Positions 54,723-63,296 of a stretch of 64,000 bases of DNA are shown one piece after another. Numbering within the stretch: the stretch's first letter is position 1; each line of letters starts with the position of its first letter. The stretch is from Rhodospirillales bacterium. Its GTDB lineage: Bacteria; Pseudomonadota; Alphaproteobacteria; Reyranellales; Reyranellaceae. Position numbers and translations under genes: made by a program. Where the stretch lies: the NCBI GenBank assembly GCA_016699855.1, contig CP064988.1, positions 3,996,501-4,060,500 of the forward strand, in the 5' to 3' direction. Below the pieces are notes generated by a model, which was given only the letters and a program-made list of their open reading frames with translations, was not told where the DNA came from and made no database searches.

Positions 54723-55148
54723 ATGTCCCATCCGGTGGACCATGATTGCGTGTTCTGCCGGATCGTCGCGGGGACGATCCCGTGCTTCCGTCTGTTCGAG
54801 GACGGCGCCACGCTGGCGTTCATGGACATCAATCCGGCCGGCGAAGGCCATGCGCTGGCGATCGCCAAGGGGCATTGGCCCACGATCCTCGATATCCCCG
54901 CGGAGACGATCGGCGCTGTCGCGGCGACCGCCAAGCGCGTCGCCACGGCGGTCGACGCGGCGCTGAAACCCGACGGCGTCAACCTGATCCAGGCCAACGG
55001 GCCGGGCGCGGCGCAGAGCGTGCCGCACTTCCACATCCACGTCCTGCCGCGGCGGCTGGGCGACGGCCTCGCGATCAACTGGAATCCAAAGCCCGGCGAC
55101 ATGGCGGCGATCCGCGCCACGCACGAGCTGCTGCTGCGCCACATCTGA
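54723..55148 (+). CDS. HIT-family protein
   Basis: A 141-residue HINT-type nucleotide hydrolase. N-terminal CVFCRIVAG, DINPAGEGHALAIAKGH and the histidine triad HFHIHVLPRR are complete. It binds and hydrolyses nucleoside phosphoramidates or dinucleotides. ATG 54723 is chosen over an earlier Met by family alignment. Confidence 0.93.
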   Translation: MSHPVDHDCVFCRIVAGTIPCFRLFEDGATLAFMDINPAGEGHALAIAKGHWPTILDIPAETIGAVAATAKRVATAVDAALKPDGVNLIQANGPGAAQSVPHFHIHVLPRRLGDGLAINWNPKPGDMAAIRATHELLLRHI

Positions 55149-55218
55149 GGGCCGCCGTCTCGACTGCCGCCGACGCGCGTGGTCATATTGCGGCGGGGTC
55201 GAGAACGGGGAGAACACG

Positions 55219-56253
55219 ATGTCCGCCAACCGCACGATACGCGCCGTCGTCGCCGCGTCTCTGACGTTCGGCCTCGCGCAGGCCGCGCTCGCCCAGGGCA
55301 AGCTCAACCTCTACTGCACCGCCAACGAGGAGTGGTGCAAGGCGATGTCCGACGAGTTCGCCCGCCGGACCGGCGTCGACGTCGCCTACACGCGCAAGGG
55401 CACCGGCGAGACCTACGCCCAGATCAAGGCCGAGAAGGAGAACCCCAAGGGCGACATCTGGTGGGGCGGCACCGGCGACCCGCACCTCCAGGCGGCCGAG
55501 GAGCGGCTGACGACGCGCTACGAGGCGACCGGCCTGAAGGAGCTGCTGCCGTGGGCCAAGGCGCAGTGGGACCGCTCGCAGGGCCGCGTGGTCGGCATCT
55601 ACATGGGCGCCATCGGCTTCGTCTACAACAGGGAGCTGCTGGCGCGGAAGGGGATCGCGCCGCCGGCCTGCTGGTCGGACCTCCTGAAGCCGGAGTTCAA
55701 GGGCGAGATCCAGATGTCGAACCCGTACTCGTCGGGTACGGCCTACACCGTGATCGCGACGCTGGTGCAGCTGATGGGCGAGGACAAGGCGTTCGCGTAC
55801 CTGAAGCAGCTCCACGGCAGCGTGAACCAGTACACCAAGCAGGGCCCGGCGCCGGGCCAGGCCGCCGCACGCGGCGAGACCATGATCGCGATCACGTTCC
55901 TGCACGACGGCGCCATGAACAAGAAGCGCGGCTTCCCCGTCGAGGGCGTGGCGCCGTGCGAGGGCACGGGCTACGAGATCGGCTCGATGTCGATCATCGA
56001 CGGCGCCCGCAACATGGTGAACGCCAAGAAGTTCTACGAGTTCGCGCTGTCGGTCGAGGGCCAGAAGATGGCGGAGAAGGGCGAGAGCTTCCAGGCGCCG
56101 TCCAACGCCGGCACGCCGCCGTCGCCGTATTCCCCCGATCTGTCGAAAATCAAGCTGATCGACTACGACTTCGCCAAATACGGTTCGGGCGCGGAGCGCC
56201 GGCGTCTGCTGGCGAAGTGGGACGCCGAGACCAAGGTGGGCGCGCCCAAGTAA
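55219..56253 (+). CDS. ABC transporter substrate-binding protein, Fe(III)/FbpA type
   Basis: A 344-residue periplasmic binding protein with signal peptide (LTFGLAQAALAQG). The mature start KLNLYCTANEEWCKAMSDEF, the block GDIWWGGTGDPHLQAAEE and the C-terminal KLIDYDFAKYGSG match the FbpA/AfuA family of ferric-iron or phosphonate importers. GGGGAG precedes the ATG. It is the first gene of a three-gene importer operon. Confidence 0.9.
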   Translation: MSANRTIRAVVAASLTFGLAQAALAQGKLNLYCTANEEWCKAMSDEFARRTGVDVAYTRKGTGETYAQIKAEKENPKGDIWWGGTGDPHLQAAEERLTTRYEATGLKELLPWAKAQWDRSQGRVVGIYMGAIGFVYNRELLARKGIAPPACWSDLLKPEFKGEIQMSNPYSSGTAYTVIATLVQLMGEDKAFAYLKQLHGSVNQYTKQGPAPGQAAARGETMIAITFLHDGAMNKKRGFPVEGVAPCEGTGYEIGSMSIIDGARNMVNAKKFYEFALSVEGQKMAEKGESFQAPSNAGTPPSPYSPDLSKIKLIDYDFAKYGSGAERRRLLAKWDAETKVGAPK

Positions 56254-56279
56254 CGGCCGCCCGCGCCGGTCCGCCGCGC

Positions 56280-58469
56280 GTGTCGCGCACCGCGCGTCTG
56301 TGGACGCTGGTCGGCTGGGCCGGCCTCGTCCTCCTGCCTTGGTACGCGCTCGAGGATGGATTCCCCTCGGCGTCGTGGTGGCGCGATCCGTGGAGCGAGG
56401 ACGCCGCCCCGGCGTTCGTCCAGATCTTCGCGCATGGCCGGCACTGGCTCCTGCCGGTGGCGCTGGCGTTCCTCGCGCCGCTCGCCATCGCGCGCCGTCC
56501 ACCGGGCGACGCGGCGGCCTCCGCGACGCTGGTGCTGTCCGGCGGTCTCGGCCTCGTCTGGCTGTTCGGTCAGGGCTTCGCGATCGGCGCGCGCGGCTAT
56601 TCGTGGCTGTGGCTGCGCGGTCTCCACGAGGGTTTCGAAGGACGGCAGTTCGGACTCGGCTGGGGCGGGATGCTGGCGGCGCTGGCGCTGCTGTTCCTGT
56701 TCTGCGAGGGCTGGGCGCGCCGGGGCGCGCTGCGCGGCGACGTCTTCGTGCTCGGGTCGATCGGCCTGGTGGTCGGCACGACGCTGCTGTTCGTGTTCTT
56801 CCCCGTCGGGTTGGTGCTCGTCGGCGCGGCGCGCGTCGAGGAGGGGTGGTCGCTGCCGGCGATGGCGGAGCGCCTGGCCGCCACCGACATCTGGTCGCTC
56901 GGATGCCTCGCCGGCGCGACCTGCGGCACGTTTTGGAAGACGCTGCTGCTGGCGCTGGTCGTGGCGGCGCTGACGACGGCGCTGGGCACCGCCTTCGCGC
57001 TGCTGGCCGAACGGATGGAGTTCCGCTGGAAGGGCGCGCTGCGGCTGTTCGCGCTGCTGCCGATCATCACGCCGCCCTTCGTCGTCGGTCTCGCCGTCGT
57101 GCTGCTGGTCGGCCGCACCGGCGCCATCACCACGTGGCTCGACTCGGCCCTCGGCGTGCCGCCGACGCGCTGGATCTACGGCTTCCCCGGCATGGTGTTC
57201 GCGCAGACGCTGAGCTTTACGCCGATCGCGTTCCTGATCATGACGGGTGTGGTGCAGGGCATCAGCCCGACGATGGAGGAGGCGGCGCAGACCCTGCGGG
57301 CGCCGCCGTCGCGGCTGTTCGCGACCGTCACGCTGCCGTTGATGCGGCCGGGGCTGGCCAACGCCTTCCTCGTCGGCATGCTCGAGAGCATCGCCGATTT
57401 CGGCAACCCCATCGTCCTGGCCGGCAACTACGACGTGTTGTCGATCCAGATCTACTTCGCGCTGGTCGGCGCCCAGAACGATCCCGGCCGCGCCGCCGCG
57501 CTGGCGATCGTGCTGCTGGCGATGGCGCTCGTCGTGTTCGTGGCGCAGGCGCGCTGGCTGGGCGACCGCTCCTACACCACGGTCGCCGGCAAGGGCGATT
57601 CCGGCCGCCACGCGCCGCTGCCGGCGGGCGTGCGCCGCGCGGTCCATTGGTCGGCGCTGCCGTGGATCGCGATCACGATCATCGTCTACGGCACCATCGC
57701 GTTCGGCGGCTTCGTCGCCAATGTCGGGCGCGACAACTCCTTCACGTTGCGGCACTTCGCGGAGATGTTCTCGATCGAGCGCGGCGCCGACGGGCTGCTC
57801 TGGACGGGCGGGGCGTGGAAGTCCTTCGCCACGACGATGGAGACGGCGCTGATCGCGGCGCCGCTGACGGCGGCGCTGGGCCTGCTCACGGCCTACATCC
57901 TGGTGCGCCAGCGCTTCGCCGGCAAAGCCGCGTTCGAGTTCGTGACCATGCTGAGCTTCGCGATCCCCGGCACCGTGATCGGACTGAGCTACGTGATGGC
58001 GTTCAACACGCCGCCGGTCGAGCTCACCGGCACGGCCGCGATCCTCATCATCTGCTTCATCTTCCGCGACATGCCCGTCGGCATCCGCGCCGGCGTCGCG
58101 GCGCTCAGCCAGATCGACCGCAGCCTCGACGAGAGCTCCCTGACGCTGCGCCACGGCGGCTTCGCCACCATGCGCCGCGTCATCCTGCCGCTGATCCGGC
58201 CGGCCATCGTGGCGGCGCTGGTGTTCGCGCTGGTGCGCGCGATCACGTCGCTGTCGGCGGTCGTGTTCCTCGCCACCACGCGCCACAATCTCGCGACCAA
58301 CTACATCGTCGGCCGAGTCGAGATCGCCGACTACGGCGGCGCCATCGCCTACTCGGCGGCGTTGATCGCGGTCATGGCGCTGTGCATCGCCGGCATCCAG
58401 CTCCTCGTCGGCGAGCGGCGGCTCGGCCGCGGCGGCGCCACGGTCGCGACCACGGGGGCGGCGGCATGA
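56280..58469 (+). CDS. fused dual-domain ABC permease, FbpB type
   Basis: A 729-residue permease from GTG 56280. It has about 14 helices in two permease domains, each with an EAA-like loop: EEAAQTLRAPPSRLFATVTLP in the first and DESSLTLRHGGFATMRRVILP in the second. An N-terminal extension carries three further helices. One chain therefore supplies the whole channel, as in FbpB/AfuB. Its stop overlaps the ATPase start by four bases. Confidence 0.9.
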   Translation: MSRTARLWTLVGWAGLVLLPWYALEDGFPSASWWRDPWSEDAAPAFVQIFAHGRHWLLPVALAFLAPLAIARRPPGDAAASATLVLSGGLGLVWLFGQGFAIGARGYSWLWLRGLHEGFEGRQFGLGWGGMLAALALLFLFCEGWARRGALRGDVFVLGSIGLVVGTTLLFVFFPVGLVLVGAARVEEGWSLPAMAERLAATDIWSLGCLAGATCGTFWKTLLLALVVAALTTALGTAFALLAERMEFRWKGALRLFALLPIITPPFVVGLAVVLLVGRTGAITTWLDSALGVPPTRWIYGFPGMVFAQTLSFTPIAFLIMTGVVQGISPTMEEAAQTLRAPPSRLFATVTLPLMRPGLANAFLVGMLESIADFGNPIVLAGNYDVLSIQIYFALVGAQNDPGRAAALAIVLLAMALVVFVAQARWLGDRSYTTVAGKGDSGRHAPLPAGVRRAVHWSALPWIAITIIVYGTIAFGGFVANVGRDNSFTLRHFAEMFSIERGADGLLWTGGAWKSFATTMETALIAAPLTAALGLLTAYILVRQRFAGKAAFEFVTMLSFAIPGTVIGLSYVMAFNTPPVELTGTAAILIICFIFRDMPVGIRAGVAALSQIDRSLDESSLTLRHGGFATMRRVILPLIRPAIVAALVFALVRAITSLSAVVFLATTRHNLATNYIVGRVEIADYGGAIAYSAALIAVMALCIAGIQLLVGERRLGRGGATVATTGAAA

Positions 58470-59521
58470 GCGGAAGCGCCGTCGAATTCATCGGCGTCAC
58501 GCGCCGCTTCGGCCGCGTCGTGGCGGTCGACGACGTGTCGTTCCGCGTCGGCTCGGGGACGCTGCTGACGCTCCTGGGGCCTTCGGGCTGCGGCAAGACG
58601 ACGGTCCTGCGCATGGTCGCCGGGCTGGAGATGCCGAGCGCGGGCGTGGTGCGCATCGGCGATGCGGACGTCACGCGGCTGTCCGCGGCGGAACGCGACG
58701 TCGGCATGGTGTTCCAGTCCTACGCGCTGTTCCCGCATATGGACGTGCGGGAGAACGTCGCCTACGGCCTCGCGGTCTCGAAGCTGTCGAGGGCGGAGCA
58801 GGCCGACCGCGCCCGCGCCGTCCTCGCCAAGGTCGGGCTCGCGGGCTACGAGCGGCGGCAGGTCGGCGCGCTGTCCGGCGGCCAGCAGCAGCGCGTGGCG
58901 CTGGCCCGCGCGCTGGCGGTCGAGCCACGGGTGATGCTGTTCGACGAGCCGCTCAGCAACCTCGACGCCAAGCTGCGCCGGCGCATGCGCGACGAGATCC
59001 GCGACCTGCAGAGGGAGCTCGGCATCACCGCCGTCTACGTCACGCACGACCAGGAGGAGGCGATGGCCGTCGCCGACACCATCGTGGTGATGAGGGACGG
59101 CCGTGTCGCCCAGCGCGGCGCGCCGGTCGATCTCTACGAGCGGCCGGTCGACCGCTTCGTCGCCGATTTCATCGGCGGCGCCAATCTGATCGATGTCGAG
59201 ATCGGATCGGCGGTTGACGGTCGCGCCGCCGTGCCGGTCGGCGGTCTGACGGTGTCGCTGCCGACGCGAGATCTGCGGCCCGGGCCCGCTGCCCTGGCGG
59301 TGCGCTATGCAGCCATCCGCCTGTCGCCGGCCACGCCGGATGCGGGGCTGACCGGGGTGGTCCGCAAAGCGACCTATCTCGGCGCCCATCTCGAGTTCAC
59401 GGTGAGACGCCGGTCGGCGAGCTGTTCGTGGTCGAGCCGGACCTCGCCAACGCGTTCGCCGCCGGCGCCTCCGTCGCCGTCCGGATTCCGCGACCGGGGC
59501 CTCGCGCTGGTGCCGCGCTGA
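58466..59521 (+). CDS. ABC transporter ATP-binding protein, FbpC/PotA type; C-terminus frame-disturbed
   Basis: A 351-residue frame. Walker A GPSGCGKT, Q-loop VFQSYALFPH, signature LSGGQQQRVALARAL, Walker B VMLFDEPLSNLDA and the switch His in VTHDQEE are intact. The TOBE region starts near residue 245 and breaks after AHLEFTV (about 59402). The expected ETPVGELFVVEPDLANAFAA lies in another frame, and the original frame resumes near 59490 as DRGLALVPR. Two compensating small indels would explain this, so the regulatory C-terminus may be normal in the cell. It powers the importer encoded upstream. Confidence 0.9.
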   Translation: MSGSAVEFIGVTRRFGRVVAVDDVSFRVGSGTLLTLLGPSGCGKTTVLRMVAGLEMPSAGVVRIGDADVTRLSAAERDVGMVFQSYALFPHMDVRENVAYGLAVSKLSRAEQADRARAVLAKVGLAGYERRQVGALSGGQQQRVALARALAVEPRVMLFDEPLSNLDAKLRRRMRDEIRDLQRELGITAVYVTHDQEEAMAVADTIVVMRDGRVAQRGAPVDLYERPVDRFVADFIGGANLIDVEIGSAVDGRAAVPVGGLTVSLPTRDLRPGPAALAVRYAAIRLSPATPDAGLTGVVRKATYLGAHLEFTVRRRSASCSWSSRTSPTRSPPAPPSPSGFRDRGLALVPR

Positions 59522-59557
59522 GCGTCCTGCGACCGCAATTCGGCCGAACCGGACCGT

Positions 59558-59628
59558 CCTGTCATCCCGGGCACGGCGAGGAAGCCAGAGTCGCAACCTA
59601 GATCCCTCGCCGCGCCCGGGATGACAGG
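59558..59628. repeat. 24-bp inverted repeat between convergent genes
   Basis: Arms CCTGTCATCCCGGGC plus ACGGCGAGG (59558-59581) and the complementary 59605-59628 match at 23 of 24 positions around a 23-base loop. It is of the kind dispersed in alphaproteobacterial genomes and may also end transcription of both flanking genes. Confidence 0.7.
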
Positions 59629-59673
59629 GGGGGGATGTGGCCGCGGTGTCGGTCCGCTCGATCCGATCGCGCT

Positions 59674-60387
59674 CTATGGTTTGTCCGCCGCCTTCAGCGC
59701 CTCGACGCGGCGCGTGATCTCGTCGAAATCGACGAGGCCGACCGGATCATCGTGGCGGGGACTGAACAGGCGGGCGTAGGCGAATCGTTCGCGGCTGACC
59801 CTCTCGAGACGGTCCAGTTCCGCCAGCGGCTCTGCGTGGTCGTCGACGCGTAGATCGAAGTCCGGATACTCCTCGGTCGAGAAGACCTTCAGCGCCGCGG
59901 ACTGCTTCCCCCGCTTGTCGCCGCCGACCGCCTCGCCGGCGCGCAGCGCGGCGATCAGGCGGCGCGGAAAGGGCAGCCCGGCGCCGGCCTCGAAGGCGCG
60001 CGCGGTCTCCTCGACGACCTGCGGCCCGGCCAGCATGTTGCCGGCGACCGAGAACGTCGCGCGGACCACGTGCCCGCACCACGGCACGCAGGCGGCGCCG
60101 GTGTGGGCGGCGATGCCGCCGCGCGAATCCTGGATATGAAGCTGGCGGTGGTCGCGTCCGGAATCGGCGCCCGTCAGCAGCCGTACGGCGTCGGCGGCGG
60201 GCACACCGTCGCGCAGCAGACGCAGCCCGCGTGTGCCGTAGAGCGCGTTGGTGTTGGCCTGGGTGGCGATGGCGCCGACGCCGCTGGCGATGTGCGGCAC
60301 GCGCGCGCCGACCGCGAAGGCGCGGGTGGCGACGCAGATACCGAACGCGCCCGTCGCTGGATCGCGCGCCACGAGGGACCATGTCAT
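59674..60387 (-). CDS. DUF1028 family protein (Ntn-hydrolase-like)
   Basis: A 237-residue protein with the DUF1028 core: MTWSLVARDPATGAFGICVA, TQANTNALYGTRGLRLLRDG and SVAGNMLAGPQVVEETARAF. This family has an Ntn-hydrolase fold and often sits next to amino-acid or peptide uptake genes. ATG at 60387 fits the family start. It is downstream of a GFA gene on the same strand (20-base gap). Confidence 0.88.
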   Translation of the reverse strand: MTWSLVARDPATGAFGICVATRAFAVGARVPHIASGVGAIATQANTNALYGTRGLRLLRDGVPAADAVRLLTGADSGRDHRQLHIQDSRGGIAAHTGAACVPWCGHVVRATFSVAGNMLAGPQVVEETARAFEAGAGLPFPRRLIAALRAGEAVGGDKRGKQSAALKVFSTEEYPDFDLRVDDHAEPLAELDRLERVSRERFAYARLFSPRHDDPVGLVDFDEITRRVEALKAADKP

Positions 60388-60407
60388 GTCGGGATTCCTT
60401 GTGGCGG

Positions 60408-60809
60408 TCAGCGGCCCGGCGGCCATTCCGCGTGTCGCGGCACATCGTTGTCGTCGACCAGCCAGGGCTTGTCGTGCGACGTCCATATGTGGATCGCCGG
60501 CCGCGCGCCGGGATCGTCGTCGAGCGTGGCCACGCGCAGGATCACGTGCGGCTGGTCGGCACGTTCGGCCACGACGTGCGCACCGCAGACGCGGCAGAAG
60601 CGCCGGACCTTTCCCGGCGACGATTCGTATTCCGTCAGCGACGCCTCTCCGGCGACGATCCGGAAGGCCTCGCGCCGCACGCGCGCCGTGGTCGCGTAGG
60701 GCGCGGCGTGCGCCTTGCGGCAGGTGTCGCAGTGGCAGTGGCCGAACCCCGTCTCGAAGCGGTCGACCTCGTAGCGCACCGCGCCGCACAGACAGCTGCC
60801 TCTGACCAT
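60408..60809 (-). CDS. GFA/CENP-V zinc-domain protein
   Basis: A 133-residue protein. The Cys pattern GSCLCGAVRYEV, CHCDTCRKAHAAP and FCRVCGAHVV forms the zinc sites of the glutathione-dependent formaldehyde-activating (GFA) family. Actual substrates of most members are unknown. It precedes the DUF1028 gene in the same direction. Confidence 0.9.
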   Translation of the reverse strand: MVRGSCLCGAVRYEVDRFETGFGHCHCDTCRKAHAAPYATTARVRREAFRIVAGEASLTEYESSPGKVRRFCRVCGAHVVAERADQPHVILRVATLDDDPGARPAIHIWTSHDKPWLVDDNDVPRHAEWPPGR

Positions 60810-60868
60810 CGCCCGCCGCCTCCCGTCCGCCCCGTCGAGCCTAGCAAAGCGTCGGTCGAACGGCGAGT

Positions 60869-61789
60869 TCAGCCTTCCGCCGCGGGCAGGCGCACCCAGT
60901 CCGGCGGGACCGGCCGCAGCTTCGCGCCGCCGGCGGTCAGTCCTTCGACGGCGCCGCGCGCGCGCTCGACGGCGTCGAGACGCAACAGCGCCAGCGCGTG
61001 GCCGCCGATGCCGGAGCGGATCTCGCCCGCCTCCTGGCCGTCCAAGGTCACCGGCGTGCCGGGCGCCGGAAGCGGCCCTTCGACGGACACGGGCAGCAGG
61101 CGCTTCTTGATCAGCGCGCGGTATTTGGTGCGCGCCGTCAGCTCCTGTCCCATGTAGCAGCCCTTCTTCCAGTCGACGCCGTTGAGCTCGTCGAATCCGT
61201 TCTCCAGCAGCAGCGCCTTCTCGACCGGCAGGTCGCGGCTGCCATCGGGGACGCCCAGCCCGATGCGCAAATTCTCGTAGTCGTCGAACGGCAGCGCGGC
61301 GAAACCCTTGGCCGACAGCAGGGCCGCCGCGTGGCCCTGCGGCGCGAGCACGCGCACGCCCAGCGCCGGCAACCGCGGATCGACCAGCGCGACCCCGTCG
61401 TCGAGCGTCCGCGCCGCGCCGGCCTCCTCAGGCAGGCCCAGCGCCCCGGCGGCGCCCGGACCGAACGCCACCGCGACCTCCATCGACTCGCCGAGATCGG
61501 CCACGGTCACCTTCGAACGCAATTTGTAGATGGTCAGCTTCTTGGCCAGCGCGGCCGCGCGGTCGCGCTCGACCTCGAGCAGGAACGAATCGTCGCGGGC
61601 CACGACCGTCATGTCCCACAGGAAGCGGCCCTGCGGCGTCAACAGCGCCGCGTGCACGGCGCGGTCCGATGACACCCGCTCGACATCGTTGGAGATCAGA
61701 CCTTGCAGAAACGCCACGCGGTCGTCGCCGCCGACGCGCACGACGCCACGGTGTCCGACGATGCAAAACCCCATCTGTGTCATGGTCAT
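60869..61789 (-). CDS. ygfZ: folate-binding Fe-S assembly protein YgfZ
   Basis: A 306-residue GcvT-like protein. The hallmark KGCYMGQELTARTKYR motif is present, with the conserved Cys. N-terminal LQGLISNDVERVS and RFLWDMTVV fit the folate-binding domain. YgfZ supports tetrahydrofolate-dependent repair or assembly of certain [4Fe-4S] proteins, such as MiaB and class I fumarase in other bacteria; a fumarase of that type is encoded at 144-1769. It is divergent from the dihydroorotase gene. Confidence 0.92.
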   Translation of the reverse strand: MTMTQMGFCIVGHRGVVRVGGDDRVAFLQGLISNDVERVSSDRAVHAALLTPQGRFLWDMTVVARDDSFLLEVERDRAAALAKKLTIYKLRSKVTVADLGESMEVAVAFGPGAAGALGLPEEAGAARTLDDGVALVDPRLPALGVRVLAPQGHAAALLSAKGFAALPFDDYENLRIGLGVPDGSRDLPVEKALLLENGFDELNGVDWKKGCYMGQELTARTKYRALIKKRLLPVSVEGPLPAPGTPVTLDGQEAGEIRSGIGGHALALLRLDAVERARGAVEGLTAGGAKLRPVPPDWVRLPAAEG

Positions 61790-61952
61790 CCGCGCCGCTT
61801 TTCTCGGTCCAGTATAGGGTCAAGTGGGGGCGGCGCGTAGCGCGGGCAAGGGCGCCGGCCCGCCGGTGGCCGCGGACGGCCGCCGAAGCGCTTTGGCGCG
61901 GCGTGTCGATAGATGCTAGGAGCCGCGGGCGGACGTGGAGGCGGGTGTCGGG

Positions 61953-63296
61953 ATGGAAAGCTACGATCTGGTCGTGCGCGGCGGCGCCGCCCACACGACG
62001 GCCGGGCTCGTGCCGGCCGACATCGGCGTGCGCGCGGGCCGCATCGCCGCGATCGGGGATCTGGGCTCGGCGAAGGCCGCGGCGGTGTTCGACGCGGCTG
62101 GCCTGACGGTGCTGCCGGGCGTGATCGACACCCAGGTGCATTTCCGCGAGCCCGGGCTGGAGCACAAGGAGGATCTCGAGAGCGGGACCCGGGGCGCCGT
62201 TCTGGGCGGCGTCACCGCCGTGTTCGAGATGCCCAACACGAAGCCGAGCACGCTGACCGCCGCCGACATGGACGAGAAGCTGCGCCGCGCGCGCGGCCGG
62301 ACATGGTGCGACTACTCCTTCTACATGGGCGGCTCGGCCGACAACGTCGAGCATCTGCCGGTATTGGAGCGGCTGCCCGGCGTCTGCGGCGTGAAGGTGT
62401 TCATGGGCGCATCGACCGGCACGCTGCTGGTGCCCGACGACGACACGCTCGACCGCATCCTCGCCAACGGCGTGCGCCGCATGGCCGTCCATTGCGAGGA
62501 CGAGGAGCGCATGAACGCGCGCAAGGACCTCGGCCGCGTCCCCGGCGCCACGGCGCATCTGCATCCCGTCGTGCGCGATGTCGAATCGGCGCTGCTGGCG
62601 ACCCGCCGCCTGATCCGGCTGGCGCGCAAGAACGCCCGCCGCGTCCATGTGCTGCACGTCACCACGGCGGAGGAGATGCTGTTCCTGCGCGACCACAAGG
62701 ACATCGCCACGGTCGAGGCGACGCCGCAGCACCTCACGCTGTTCGCACCGGATTGCTACGACCGGCTCGGCACCTTCGCGCAGATGAACCCGCCGATCCG
62801 CGAGGCGCGCCATCGCGAGGCGCTGTGGGAGGCGGTCCGCGACGGCACGGTCGACGTGATCGGCTCCGACCACGCCCCGCACACGCGCGAGGAGAAGTCC
62901 AAGCCCTATCCCGACTCGCCGTCGGGCATGCCGGGGGTGCAGACGCTGCTGCCGCTGCTGCTCGACCACATGAACGCCGGCCGGTTGTCGCTGGCGCGGC
63001 TGGTCGACCTCACGTCGGCCGGCGCGCAGCGGCTGTTCGGGCTGGCCAACAAGGGCCGCATCGCGCTGGGCTACGACGCGGATTTCACGGTGGTCGACCT
63101 CAAGGCGCGGCGCGAGATCACCGAGCGCTGGATGGCGACGAAATCGGGCTGGACGCCGTACGCCGGCATGGTCGTGACGGGCTGGCCGAAGGCGACGATC
63201 GTGCGCGGAAACGTCGTCATGCGCGACGACGAGCTCCAGGGCGCGCCGTCGGGGGCGCCGTTGCGGTTCACGGACACGTTGGCGAAGGAAGGATGA
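61953..63296 (+). CDS. pyrC: dihydroorotase (alphaproteobacterial PyrC-like)
   Basis: A 447-residue amidohydrolase. GVIDTQVHFREPGLEHKED replaces the first His of the usual HxH pair by Gln. EMPNTKPST, HVLHVTTAEE and VIGSDHAPHTREEK are otherwise regular. This Gln form is, to my knowledge, widespread among alphaproteobacterial proteins named dihydroorotase. Role: closure of carbamoyl aspartate to dihydroorotate in pyrimidine synthesis, or a related cyclic amidase. ATG 61953 is chosen; six codons of read-through upstream are unlikely. It overlaps the next gene (ATGA). Confidence 0.88.
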   Translation: MESYDLVVRGGAAHTTAGLVPADIGVRAGRIAAIGDLGSAKAAAVFDAAGLTVLPGVIDTQVHFREPGLEHKEDLESGTRGAVLGGVTAVFEMPNTKPSTLTAADMDEKLRRARGRTWCDYSFYMGGSADNVEHLPVLERLPGVCGVKVFMGASTGTLLVPDDDTLDRILANGVRRMAVHCEDEERMNARKDLGRVPGATAHLHPVVRDVESALLATRRLIRLARKNARRVHVLHVTTAEEMLFLRDHKDIATVEATPQHLTLFAPDCYDRLGTFAQMNPPIREARHREALWEAVRDGTVDVIGSDHAPHTREEKSKPYPDSPSGMPGVQTLLPLLLDHMNAGRLSLARLVDLTSAGAQRLFGLANKGRIALGYDADFTVVDLKARREITERWMATKSGWTPYAGMVVTGWPKATIVRGNVVMRDDELQGAPSGAPLRFTDTLAKEG

